Source: Chrysomallon squamiferum (taxonomy: Eukaryota > Mollusca > Gastropoda > Neomphalida > Peltospiridae). Taken from it: DNA of 62,500 nt. The position numbers and the translations under genes are program-made. Where the stretch lies: the NCBI GenBank assembly GCA_012295275.1, contig CM022665.1:46719095-46781594 (forward strand), in the 5' to 3' direction. Within the stretch, counting starts at the first letter, position 1; every line of letters begins with the position of its first letter. Shown here in pieces: positions 48,220-59,509 of this stretch. The notes under the pieces were generated by a model that ran no database searches, was not told the DNA's origin, and was given only the letters and a program-made list of their open reading frames with translations.

Positions 48220-49551
48220 TATTCAGAGATTCATCAAAGTATTTAACAATAATATTAAGTGTTATTGAAAAATAAATATGATTCTAATCTGCATACTAAA
48301 CAGCAATAAATATAGGAAACTTCACAGACACATAACATAAAATATATCTATGAAATCTTTCTCTTTTTTTTTACATTTAAGAAAATAAATATTTTATTGT
48401 ATTGTAAACAATTTTGTAATTATATAATCGGTAGAAAATGATTCTACTAAAACATGTATTGAATATATCATTTTTGAAATATTTACATCTGTCTTCTGTT
48501 GTTTATTGTTTGTTAGTAATATCCTGGACAACATCACCAACACTGACAACAACAGCAACAGCAACAGCAGCAATAATAATTATTATTATTATAATAGCAA
48601 TAACAACAACAACAAAAATAAAGAAAAGAGATTATCTCATAATAATAAATGATAGTAAATAGTAATAATAATAATAACAACAAAAATAAAGAAAAAGATT
48701 AATTTTATTTATATTTTCATAATCACAATCAAATAATAATAAAAACAACAAAAATAGATATATAAAATAGAATAAATGGATAGAAAAAAAACAGTTTATG
48801 TATTAATAATAAATATATTTTTATGTAAATATTTCAACCACTGACTTTCATAATCAAATGACAAAAAATCAAATTTTTAAAATCATTATTTTTATTTATT
48901 ATTGTTATTTTTAGTATTATTACTATTTATTTATTTATTTATTTCAACAAAGTAATAATGAATACATTTTTAAAATAATAAAATAGAATAAAAATAAAAA
49001 AAAAAAAAATTCTTAATGTTTTTTTAATAGGTACTTTTATATTATTTATTTGATTTGATTTTATATTTTATTTTTATTTATTTATTTATTTATTTTTTTC
49101 ATTTTGTTTACAGTAAATTGAAAGCAATATTAACTCACTCAAGAATTTTCAAAGTTACTAAACAGAATACAGGTCAACAAAGCAGTTATTTGTTTAGAAT
49201 CAAGTTTAATTTTATGACTTTTTTTTTTTTAAACTAATTTATTGTTGGATCGTTTTATTTATTTATTTTTTTTTATTTTTTTTTTATTTTTTTTATTGAT
49301 TGTGTTTTCTAACTTTTGCTATTTATATCTGAGATGTTTGGGTGTTTGTTTGTTTTATTTTATTTTCTCTATTTATTATTTTATATCATTTGATTTTATT
49401 TTATTTCATTTCATTTATTATTTTATTTTATTTTATTTATTTTATTATTTATTTTAAATATACCAAAATTATTAATTATTTGATTTTAATAAAATATTTA
49501 AATATTCAATTAAATTGAAGCAAACTATTAGTATATTTATTTAAAGATACT

Positions 49552-49555
<4 letters not shown>
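48217..49555. other. Intergenic AT-rich DNA with AAC/AAT and TTTA repeats
   Basis: AAC/AAT triplets 48535-48690, ATTT repeats 48920-48945, 49070-49096 and 49360-49455. Nothing identified. Confidence 0.75.

Positions 49556-49631
<76 letters not shown>
49556..49631. repeat. (GT)n, 76 bp pure
   Basis: Uninterrupted GT dinucleotides. Confidence 0.98.
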
Positions 49632-49634
<3 letters not shown>

Positions 49635-49828
49635 ACATAATAAGGTAAGAAAAAAAATTTAAGAAATTAAAATGTTACAAAAAGCAATATAAGAAAAATT
49701 TACTTTTGTTTAAATAAATAATAATAATAATAGGAAGAAGAAGATGAAAATAACACAAAATAACATTTAAAAAAAATGCATCAAACAAAAAATCCTAGAT
49801 TATCTTCAGCTGGATCTAAGTGTAAATG

Positions 49829-49829
<1 letters not shown>

Positions 49830-49904
<75 letters not shown>
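49830..49904. repeat. (CT)n, about 72 bp pure
   Basis: Uninterrupted CT dinucleotides within unique intergenic DNA. The flanking short open frame is an artefact. Confidence 0.97.
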
Positions 49905-49907
<3 letters not shown>

Positions 49908-50339
49908 TGCAAAATTTGCTTCTTCAGCCTACTTTTTTTGTTATTTATTTATTTATTTATTTTAATATTTAAACAGAAATGAATACATTATATTTTATAT
50001 TTATGTAGCATAAATTTTCTTTTTATCCTTCACGCATTCTAAATCCTTTTCAGAACTTAGAGGGGAAAAAAAACCCTGGAATAACATGAAATATAATAAT
50101 TCTTTTCAGTTTTGAAATAATTAAAACATTTAATGAATAAACAATGAATGCAGGTGAATGAAAATAATACGAATAAAAATTTATGAATATATGCACAGTC
50201 ATTAAAATGTTTTTTAAACAAAGAAAGATAAAATAATAATAAAGAAAATATAAAAAGAAAAAAAAAAAGAAAGAAAAAAAGAAAAGTAAGATAAAAGAAT
50301 GGAAAGACAAGAAAATTGTCTGGGGTTTCAAAACTAAAA

Positions 50340-50930
50340 TTAAAAACTAAAACCATTTCGCTGATGAGACGTTTAACACTACAAGAAGCGGATCCACAAG
50401 TTTTCACTAACTTTTAAAATAAATAAATTTTAATTATAAATAAATAAATAATAATAATAATAATAATTAGTAAAGAGACAAGTGGGAAAGGGGGGTGTCG
50501 GACACCTGTTGTGCAACCCACCCACCCTCCCCCTTGCAGTTCCGCGCTTCTTTTGATCTCGTAGGTGAGCCTAAATGCTGACGAAAGGGGTAAAAATAAA
50601 ACCGTTTGCTCAGAAAACAAAAGGTGATATCAGCTTTTCTTTTACACTAACCTAATCGGAGGGAGGAGAACGGATCAGCAACAGTTTACAAGGAGCTTCT
50701 TCTGTCCTAAAAGGTTGTATTTGACTTGTGTGTGTGCTGCTCGAAGGTCAACGTGGTCGACACCGCATCTGAAAATGCCGTGTATGCCGTGGAAGCTTAG
50801 AGCAAAGACGACGAAAGCGACATCAAAGACAACGCCGCGTTTGGTCAATATGTTTTTTTTTTTTTTTTTTTTTTTGGAACAATGTTCCCTCGGTAAAAAT
50901 CCGGGGTCTTAATTTAGTGGCAATGATGAC
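50340..50930. other. Complex GC-richer intergenic island, unassigned
   Basis: Unique sequence with CTCGAAGGTCAACGTGGTCG and ACGCCGCGTTTGGTCAAT. Two frames over 50735-50860 look weakly protein-like, one broken by a TAG at 50798, neither with known motifs. It may be a regulatory island, a distal TEAD 5' exon or a decayed coding fragment. Undecided. Confidence 0.35.
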
Positions 50931-51300
50931 GCCTTTTGTTCAGCAAATTATACAACGATTACTTCAGAAGAGAAAAAGAAAACAAGAAGAAGAAGAAGAA
51001 GAATAAATCTTTTATTACAATAGAGTGTTGTTTTCAGCTAAAAAAAAAAGAAAAAAAAGGTGAACAAATGAATGAACAATAAATAACACAATAAATAAAT
51101 AAACATTAAATAAATAAAATAAAAATAATAATAATAAAAAAAAATAAATAAACAAGTAAAAGAAAAAGAAAAATAATAAGAAAAAGAATTTAAAAAAGAA
51201 AAATAAAACAAAATAAATCAGAAACTGAAGTTAAAGAAAGGAAGAAAGAAAAAAAGAAATAATAAAAACAATGTTTATGTTATTACTTATACGTATGTAA
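50931..51300. other. A-rich intergenic DNA
   Basis: GAA run at 50985-51003 and AAAT/AAAG-rich sequence. Nothing else. Confidence 0.8.
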
Positions 51301-51560
51301 TTGTGCACGTGTGTGTGTGTTTATATGAGTGTATATGTTTATGCATACATTTATGAATGAGTGTATATGTTTATGCATACATTTATGAATGTGTGTATAT
51401 AAGCATATATGTAAGTGTGTATTTTGTGTGTGCGTGCTAACGTGTTTTTTTATATATATATATATATATATACATATGCATACATTTATGTGTGTGCATG
51501 TATATGTAGTATTTATGTATGTGTGTTTACGTATGTATGTATGTAAGTATGTTTGTACAA
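51300..51560. repeat. TATG/TG/TA microsatellites
   Basis: Includes a 34-bp near-duplicate GAGTGTATATGTTTATGCAT at 51327 and 51359, then TG and TA runs. Confidence 0.85.
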
Positions 51561-52074
51561 GTTGCCTTCACCATGTTAAGTTTACATTAGAAAAATACGG
51601 CCACAAAATAAAAGGAATTAATTTTAATCCGGCTAAAACTAAATATTAACCACTTAATCTTTTAATTAATTTACCTGTATTTTTGACACGTGGTAATTTG
51701 AGTTCAAAGATCTTTCACGCAGTCTGTGTTATTTAATATAATCCAGTTTCGAATGTTCTTTATTTTTAAAAATTATTAATATAATGTATCGATTAATGCT
51801 TTCTTCTTCTTCTCGTTATTGTTATTTGCCTTTTTAAAGGTTTTATTAATTTATATATTATTATTATTTATTTTTATTACTGAAGTAAATTATACATATA
51901 CATACACTTTTTTTTTTAACCTTCTTATTTATTTTTATAATTTTTTTTTTTTTATAAATAAATTTTATATTTTTTGTATCCTTCAGTCCGTAAATAAAAT
52001 ATTTTGAAAAAAATCCACAACTAAACACTCAAATAAATAAATAATTAAAAAAGGACGAAAGGATATGCAACAAA
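51561..52074. other. Intergenic AT-rich DNA
   Basis: Low-complexity T-rich sequence, nothing identified. Confidence 0.7.
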
Positions 52075-52240
52075 CAGTAGTAGTAGTAGTAGTAGTTGTA
52101 ATAATAGTAGTAGTTGTAATAGTAGTAGTAGTTGTAATAATAGTAGTAGTTGTAATAGTAGTAGTAGTTGTAATAATAGTAGTAGTTGTAATAGTAGTAG
52201 TAGTTGTAATAATAGTAGTAGTTGTAATAGTAGTAGAGTA
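52075..52240. repeat. GTA-based 33-bp higher-order repeat
   Basis: TAGTAGTAGTTGTAATAA alternates with TAGTAGTAGTTGTAATAG, about four and a half units, almost identical to each other. Confidence 0.95.
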
Positions 52241-53201
52241 GGTTACAATAATACGTATTGTAATTAGAAGAAAAAAGAACACACACACACAAAAACCCCT
52301 AAAAACAACAACAACAACAAACAAAACAAACACACCAACAACAGAAGTGACAATAAATTGGAATTAAAGTGTGATAAACCTTCTTTTTCATCCTGCAAAA
52401 ATCATCGCGCATAATGATATTCAAAATACTGCACCCCAACCCCTCATCCACAGGCTGTATGACTTCTGGATAAACATGGTTCTAACTGTGTTTTCTTCTT
52501 TTAGTATCTTTCTTTTGCTTTTTTTTTTTTTCTTTTAATACTTAATTTTCTTTTGGTTACTCATTCCAGAATTTAAAATTTCAGTATTTGGCTTAAACTA
52601 AACCGTTGTTATTATACGAATGAGAGAGAAAGAATAATTAGGTTTGTTGTTGTTGTTTTGTTTTTTTCATTTAAAGCTAGTTAGTGTAATACTTTATTTA
52701 TAAATTCTTTAAATGTTTTTCTTATTGGCTGATGAACTGGAATACGCAACGAGTTACAATAATGACGTCATCATCATTGATAAACCCTTTCGTTCGTGAA
52801 CCCCCCCCCAAAAAAAAAACCCTCATTAACTTATTATTATAGTTTTACTTGTAGTGTTTCTAAAAGGCTTTCGAACAAATTCTTTGTTTTGTAAATATTC
52901 ATTTAAATGTTGCATGTTAACTGTTTTGCCAGCGTTTTTTTTTCTTCCTAAATATATAACGATCGTAATAACAATAACAGAAACAACATCAACATAAATA
53001 AATAAATAAATAAAACGTAAATAAATAAATAAATCAATCAATAAATAAATAATATAAAACGTAAATAAATAAATAAATAAATCAATAAATAAAAATAAAA
53101 ATAAAAATAAATTGAATCCCCCCCAAAAACCAATAAAAGTAAATAAATTTTGTGATTTCACTTTTATTGCTTAAGTAGCGCCAAAATCATTTAACTTTTA
53201 T

Positions 53202-53232
<31 letters not shown>

Positions 53233-54239
53233 TTTAATAAAATAATACATAAAATAAGTAAAAAAAAAAAAAAAATAAAATAAAACGTAACTCTTTAAAA
53301 CAAAAAAAAAAAAAAAAAAAAAAAAGAAGCCACATTAAAAAACAAAAAACTGAATAAAAACAACAACAAACAAAACAAAACAAAGCCTAACAACAAACGC
53401 TTATTTTTTATTTTCTGTTAAACGGCAAAACGATTTAACTTTTATTAACGCTACAGCCAAAATTGTAGCAGTATAAGTTTAAAAAAAAAAATATATATAT
53501 ATATATAGTAATAAAAAGACAGTAATAAATGTAAATGAAATAAAATAAAATAAAATAAAATAAAATAAAAAAAAATGAAATGAAATAAAATAATAAAAAT
53601 AAATAAATAGAAAATGAAATGTCAAAAATAATTAAATAAATAAACTAAATAACAAAAAATAAACAAAAACAGAAAAAAATATAATAAAAAAACAAAATAT
53701 AAAACCCCCAAACAATAACGAAACAAGGCTCATTCTGAAATTAATATATAATAAAAGTTACTAAAATAAAATAAAAAAATAAAAATGATTTGCTTTCTGT
53801 AGTATGTTTGTAACTGAATTTGAATTAAAACTAATGAAATATTTACTAGACGTAATTATTTCATTTATTTTCGTTTATTGTTTTGGGTTTTTTTCGAAAT
53901 ATTCTACTCTAGTAGTTAAATGTATTTCACTTTTGAGAAATTTTGATAAAAATAGCAGTGTTATGGCCAATTATTAACTAATCAACGCGCTAAATTTATA
54001 TTTTATTTTCAAAAATAGTTTTCTTAGAAATTTATATAATTTATGAAACAAAGAGGAGGAAAAAAAAAAATCAATACAACGGTTAAAACAAGAAATAAAA
54101 CGGAATAAATTTATTATTAAACGGAAGGTATTAACTAATTATATTGTTCTAAATTTTGAAATATGTAGTTAAATAATGGTAAATGTATTAATAAAATGAA
54201 TAAAAAAAATTCTTGGATCTATAGAAAAATTGTAAAATT
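52241..54239. other. Intergenic AT-rich DNA with AAAT, CA and A-rich tracts
   Basis: AAAT repeats 52995-53110, CA run 53203-53231, poly(A) 53303-53325, AAAAT repeats 53536-53572. No coding exon seen. Confidence 0.7.
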
Positions 54240-54690
54240 CCTGGCAGCTAACACATTCCTTTCATTCCTTCACCTGTTGAGTCCAGTTGCGGGCGCGAAA
54301 AATTAAATCGTTAAATTTGAAATCATCTACAGGACTGCAACTAGCAGAAATAAAACCGTATAAAGATGTAATCGATTAGAGCGATAAAAACATGGTTTTT
54401 TCCTTCTTTAAATGACCTAAATTTTGGCAGTACGAAAACGAAATGTTAGTAAAACAAAACTAGGAGAGTCAGGTGAAATACAGGGGAGGTTAATCCAACA
54501 GCACTAAGGTCAACTGCTTTTTATTTAATATTTCTTTTACCGAAGCCTTTGACCCGAAAATGTTGGTTCTGACAGAAGGGTTATGAAATGAAGATATAGA
54601 TATTTGTGGCAATAGTGTTGGTTTAATTTACCGATGATGTATAAAACGCTTAAATATCGTTGATGACATCTCGTTTTCTCCCAAACTATC
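54240..54690 (+). promoter_or_regulatory. Candidate TEAD promoter with tandem MCAT sites
   Basis: CATTCC-TTT-CATTCC at 54254-54268 is two TEAD-binding MCAT cores as a direct repeat with a 3-bp spacer. GGCGCGAAAAA at 54292-54302 fits an E2F site. The GC content rises here relative to the preceding 8 kb, and no other gene is nearby. Promoter assignment is inferred from position. Confidence 0.45.
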
Positions 54691-54850
54691 GACCAGCTTG
54701 AACCCTGCGCAGTGGCTGTGCGCAGAAGTACACTACGTTGTCGGGATTCTTTGTGTCATACCTAGCATACCAACAAGAGAGTTCTTCAACTCTTAAATTT
54801 TGTTCCATTTGGTCAAGAGTTGTTAAAAGTGGCCCTAGATATCAAGATTG
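54691..54850 (+). other. Candidate non-coding first exon of TEAD
   Basis: GC-richer sequence including the inverted repeat CTGCGCA...TGCGCAG (54705-54725) ends in a strong donor AAGATTG|GTGAGT at 54850/54851. The next confirmed acceptor on this strand is that of the TEAD coding exon at 59054. The exon's 5' end is unknown; no long open frame is present. Confidence 0.4.
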
Positions 54851-55320
54851 GTGAGTAGTTTACTTGTATATAGTTATTATTGCGTATTACGGCCGTACAG
54901 GCTCGGCGCGCGTATGGGAATGAACGAAATGTCCGCACAGTTTTCGAATCTCTGAAATATTTGTCATACTTGGAGATCGAACTTCCGGCTTGTCTGCAGT
55001 GTTCGGGATGGGTAAAGAATTGAATTTACTTCGCCGATTGTACACTTTTGACTAACTTACAACTACTAGACGGGTATCAGACGTGATATTAGTGCTGTTC
55101 TCTGCAAGATTGACCTACATATGGATAAGGCGGCTTATGGCAGACGTGTTAGTTGTTCGGTTCGCGTTCGCGATGCACAAGAAGCTCGCTGGCTCCAGCC
55201 TGGGTTAGGCGGACCGCTTTTCGTTGGGCCGACTTGTTCTCGGCTAGTGTCTTGACAACCACACGAGCCGCTGTCGTTCAAGTGATGGGATTTATTCTAT
55301 CAGAAGTGGTGTGTTTTATA
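54851..55320. other. GC-richer island, start of a probable TEAD 5' intron or alternative first exon
   Basis: Contains GGCTCGGCGCGCGTATGGG and GTTCGGTTCGCGTTCGCGATG. An 80-codon open frame at 55153-55395 has no recognisable feature and ends in T-rich DNA; I do not call it a gene. CpG-containing words suggest a promoter-proximal island. Confidence 0.4.
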
Positions 55321-56403
55321 TTCTTATGTAACACCTTTTTTTTTTTTCTCTCACCTGTCCGTGCAAATCAGCTGATTTGTCAATTAGGTGGATAAAGGTG
55401 TTGATGTTAATTAGTTAGTGTACTGTAATGAAACGTGACTGTCGTGGAATTTCTTATTTTATTATTGTTGTTGTTGTCATTATTATCATCATCATCAACA
55501 TCAGTATTTGTTAAAACAAACTCAGAAAACTTTTGCGTTGGTATATCACTGTATGCCTTCGTTATTAAGCATTAAAAGTTAATAATTAAAAATTAATAAT
55601 AAGAAATAATACAGAAAAATATGAGTTGTTTTTTAAAATTATAAAGTTATAATAATTTTAACATAATATAGTTAACATCTTTTAAAAGTTTTAGTAATGT
55701 TCTTTTAAGGTTTCTTCTGTAATATTCTAATATTTTTTTAGCATCATAATTTAGTATGTATTCTCAGTTACACAGTTATTCTTATAAATTGAGAATATCC
55801 TACGGCAGGGATCAAAATCTTAATTCTAAATTCTAAATACAATTGTGAGTTTTGTTAAAGGAACATTTGTTTTCAATAAAAAAGAACAAAATTTAAAAAC
55901 CCTCTATCTAATTAATTAAAAAAAAAAATTCATTAAAAGGCAAAATTGAAAAGAAAAACCCCTCAAACTCGATCCAAAACCAGCTATCAAACTAGTACTG
56001 CATATAAAATTAAAATAAATTGTTTCATTGTTTATTACTGGATTCATTTATATTTTCCAATATGTTGATTTAAAGTTAGCATTTAATTTGTAATATTATC
56101 TCTTCAGGTAATTTTTGTTTTAAAAAAAAAGATATTATAAACTGCCATTAAATACTCAGTCTTTCCTCTTTTTATTTTTTTATTATTAAAGAATGAAGTT
56201 TTCCGATTATTCATTTGTTATTTGTTAGAAATAACTTTAATTGCTAACATTTATAACAAAAAAAAACAACAGAACAACTAATCTTGAGGCTGAACTCGAT
56301 TTAGCTTACGTTTTCTTTAAATGGTTGCTTACTTATTGCTGATGTCTTGTATTTTGGCATTTGTTTTTACATGTCTGTGTTTGTCTATATGTGTACACAC
56401 ACA

Positions 56404-56454
<51 letters not shown>

Positions 56455-58610
56455 ACACTTACAATTTTATATATAGCTGAATATTTGTGTGTGTGCACGT
56501 ACTTATATATATATATATAATGTGTGTATGTGTAAATGCATATATACATGTATAATACATATGTATATTATGCCAGAGCAAACAATTACATACAATTACT
56601 TCATTCATTTGCTTATCGTTGCTTCTTAACCCCCTGTGTGTCTGTGTGTTTTCGTTATCTCAGTTCTGCTGTAATTACACATATAGGTGAGAAGCCAAGG
56701 TGTTTTTTTTTCTTTTTCTTTCTTTATTTTTTCGAGTGCTTCTAGTAGTCTGTTTCAGATAAAGTGGGCACATTGGGCTCACTCCCACTTGTAAACAGGT
56801 CATACCCAACTCTGTGGGTTATTATTATTATGGGAGGCTTGGGTTACGTGTTGGGAGTGGTGAAGCCATTCATGTATATTGTTATTAGTATTACCTTGAA
56901 TTGTTTTTTAGTTTTTTTTTTATTTTTTTTATTTTAATTTTTTTTTATTTTTTTTTTGTATCTTCCTCTTTTGTTTACCTTTGTTGAGAATATTTACATA
57001 ATAACTTATCAAAACTTTTTCAATCCCCCCTGTTGAATATTTATAAAATTATTATTTAAAAGTGCCCCGAAAAAAAAAAAACATTTGGACTGAATATCAC
57101 CTTTTGAAAAGTGATAAAATCAGTTTGGTTTTATTATGCTGACCTCCTGTGATTGTGAAATTTGTTATGGAAATGGCCATAAAAGAACGAAAGGAAAAAC
57201 TTCATTAGCATGTCGTTTAGTTACGAATTTTTTTTTTTATTAACAGTCAGGTGTATTTCTATCACTTCTCAGGTGAAAGATTTCAAAATTTGAAATTTGA
57301 AATTTAAATTTTTGTTAATATTAACATTTTATTACTTCGCCTGAAGTTAATCATTTTCCAGATATCTTTATTTTTTTTTATATTTGTTTTTAAAATTTCT
57401 ATTTTCTAAATTTTTTTCATTTGTTTGTTAAAGACAAATTGATTTACCTGAAATATTAAAGGTCAGTTCTATTGGTCAAAGTCTTTGACCTCACTGCACT
57501 AATAATTATAGTAAATAAAAGGGCTGGGGTAAAGATTATGTTAGATATCAAATTATTTAATTTCATCATTTAGAAAAAAAAAAGAAAAAAAAAGTGTTTG
57601 TTCAGAGCTAGTTATTAATAACATAATTTTGTACTGACATTTCAAAAAACAAATTTAAAAACAGAACCCACAAAAAAACATCTGTGATTAACTGGGTTTT
57701 TTTTTTTCCTTCTGTTATCATAAAGAAAAAAACCTATTTATTCATATAAATAATTTAATTTTGTTCTAAATTAAATATTTATTTTGAACTTTAGGATAGA
57801 TTTTTTTTTCCTTCAATATACAGCACTGGTTAGCATTTTAATTACATTCTAAGAATTCATGAACAGAAAATAACATTTTCAATTTTTTTTTATCATAAAT
57901 AGATTTTTGAATGAGCCATCGATCATTAGTTAAATTCCAAAAAAAAACAACTGTAAGTGAAAGTTGTTTATTAAATGGTCTTTTTTAAGCTATTAATAGA
58001 TTTTAAAGTAAATGAATAACTGTTGAAAGTGAAAATTCCTTTTTAAATATCCTTTTTAATGGATTTATATTTAAAAAAAAGAAAAAAAAAGAATGAATAT
58101 TGCTTAAGAAATGGCCTTTTAAGTTTGAAACAGATTTTTATAGAAAAATCAATAAATATTTGATTGTGTAAATAAAGATGCCAAAGTAAACATAATCTGC
58201 TTTGAGTTCACTGGTTACTAATTAAAGATTAGCAAAAATAAATCCCTTACATAGACTTTCCCATAAACAGGAAGACTTTCCGTCGCAACCTTTGATAAAA
58301 CAAATTGTGAGGCACCTTGTGGGATTGACCCTGAAACCTACTGATATCAGTCTTAATGCCAGCAGTGCAAAACCTGTGTTTACAGGATGCATGTGTTGTT
58401 CGTCTGATAGTTCAAAATACAGTTGAAAAAGAAAAAAAATAGTCGTATTTTACTTTAAATGTTTGTATGTGTATAGTCATTAGTTTTTTTAAAAATATTT
58501 TATTAATTCATGTTTATCTATTCTGAATTAAATTTCAAAAAGAAAACTGAAATCAAAATTATTTTAAATGCTTGTGTTAATTAGTTAATTCCATAATAAT
58601 GAATTTGGCT
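55321..58610 (+). other. Probable TEAD 5' intron
   Basis: Mostly AT-rich unique DNA with a CA run at 56395-56452 and poly(A/T). A patch at 56750-56880 (AGTGGGCACATTGGGCTCAC) and one at 58265-58400 (GGGATTGACCCTGAAACCTA) resemble fragments of the molluscan SINE head, too degraded to call. Confidence 0.55.
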
Positions 58611-58614
58611 ATGC

Positions 58615-58670
<56 letters not shown>

Positions 58671-58865
58671 TAATAATTAATACTAATTTTTTTAATCTGA
58701 GTTTGGCTACATATTAAAAATAATGTTTATTTGGCTACATAATATTTAGTAAGCTGATTTTTGCCATGCAATAATAATAATAATAATAATGTTTATTGAA
58801 TCTAATGATTTAACAGGTAGACAGTTTGGATACATAATATTAACATTCAGTAAGCTGATTTTTGC

Positions 58866-58924
<59 letters not shown>

Positions 58925-59054
58925 CAATAATAAAAAAAAAAAATAATAATAATAAAAAAAATAATAAAATAATAATAAAAAAAAAAAAAAAAATAATAAT
59001 AATAATAATAATAACAACAATGCTTATTAAATCTATTGTGTTTTTATTAAACAG
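58611..59054 (+). repeat. Tandem unit with (AAT)n that includes a copy of the TEAD exon acceptor
   Basis: The unit AGTAAGCTGATTTTTGC, (AAT)n, TGTTTATTGAATCTA, ATTTAACAG|GTAGACA occurs at about 58749-58826 and again at 58849-59061, where it ends in the real acceptor ATTAAACAG|GTAGACA. A partial third AAT block with TTTGGCTAC words precedes them (58606-58745). Array lengths differ greatly (about 18 bp versus about 140 bp of AAT-type sequence). Confidence 0.9.
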
Positions 59055-59290
59055 GTAGACACACCAGACCATGTGCTCCGCCTGGAACAGCAATACAGAG
59101 AACTCCACCACTGCCACGCCCACAGGCCCCCAGAGTGCAAATGAGAAGCTCAACTCGTCGGTGGAGGACCTGTCCGATGCCGAGGGCGTCTGGAGTCCCG
59201 ACATCGAGCAGAGCTTCCAGGAGGCGCTGGCAATCTACCCACCCTGCGGTCGCAGGAAAATCATACTGTCGGACGAAGGGAAGATGTATG
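59055..59290 (+). CDS. TEAD1: TEAD/TEF-1 (Scalloped) transcription factor, first coding exon, partial gene
   Basis: TEAD proteins bind MCAT DNA elements through the TEA domain and act with YAP/TAZ (Yorkie) in the Hippo pathway. Translation starts at ATG 59071 ([19 protein letters not shown]) after a 16-nt leader with an in-frame TAG at 59056-59058. A low-complexity Ser/Thr/Asn N-terminus of about 35 residues precedes the TEA domain: [20 protein letters not shown] then [18 protein letters not shown], identical to vertebrate TEAD over this stretch as I recall it. It ends in phase 1 at G|GTGAGT, the conserved intron before RNELIARYIKLR. Helices 2 and 3 of the TEA domain and the YAP-binding domain lie outside the window. 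Family certain; an invertebrate usually has a single TEAD, so the symbol marks orthology to the TEAD1-4 group. Confidence 0.96.
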
Positions 59291-59457
59291 GTGAGTGGAT
59301 GGTGTCACATTTGTTTTACGTGAATTTAACACGCCACGAAAAAAAAGAGAGTGTGTGTTTTTTTTCTATAAATTAACAACAGAAATAGATGAAAAAAAGA
59401 ATTTTTTTAAAATTATTTTGTTAAATGTTTTTTTTTTGCGTTTTATATATAATATAC

Positions 59458-59509
<52 letters not shown>

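Noticed and set aside
52029-52333. Tyr/Asn-rich and Thr-rich frames over the GTA array
   Set aside because: They arise from the 33-bp GTA-based repeat.
55153-55395. 80-codon open frame in the GC-rich island before TEAD
   Set aside because: No motif, ends in T-rich low-complexity DNA, and lies where a non-coding first exon or intron is expected.
59071-59290. TEAD exon as a processed pseudogene
   Set aside because: The frame is intact, the splice sites are consensus and the exon ends at the known TEA-domain intron, so it belongs to an intron-containing gene.
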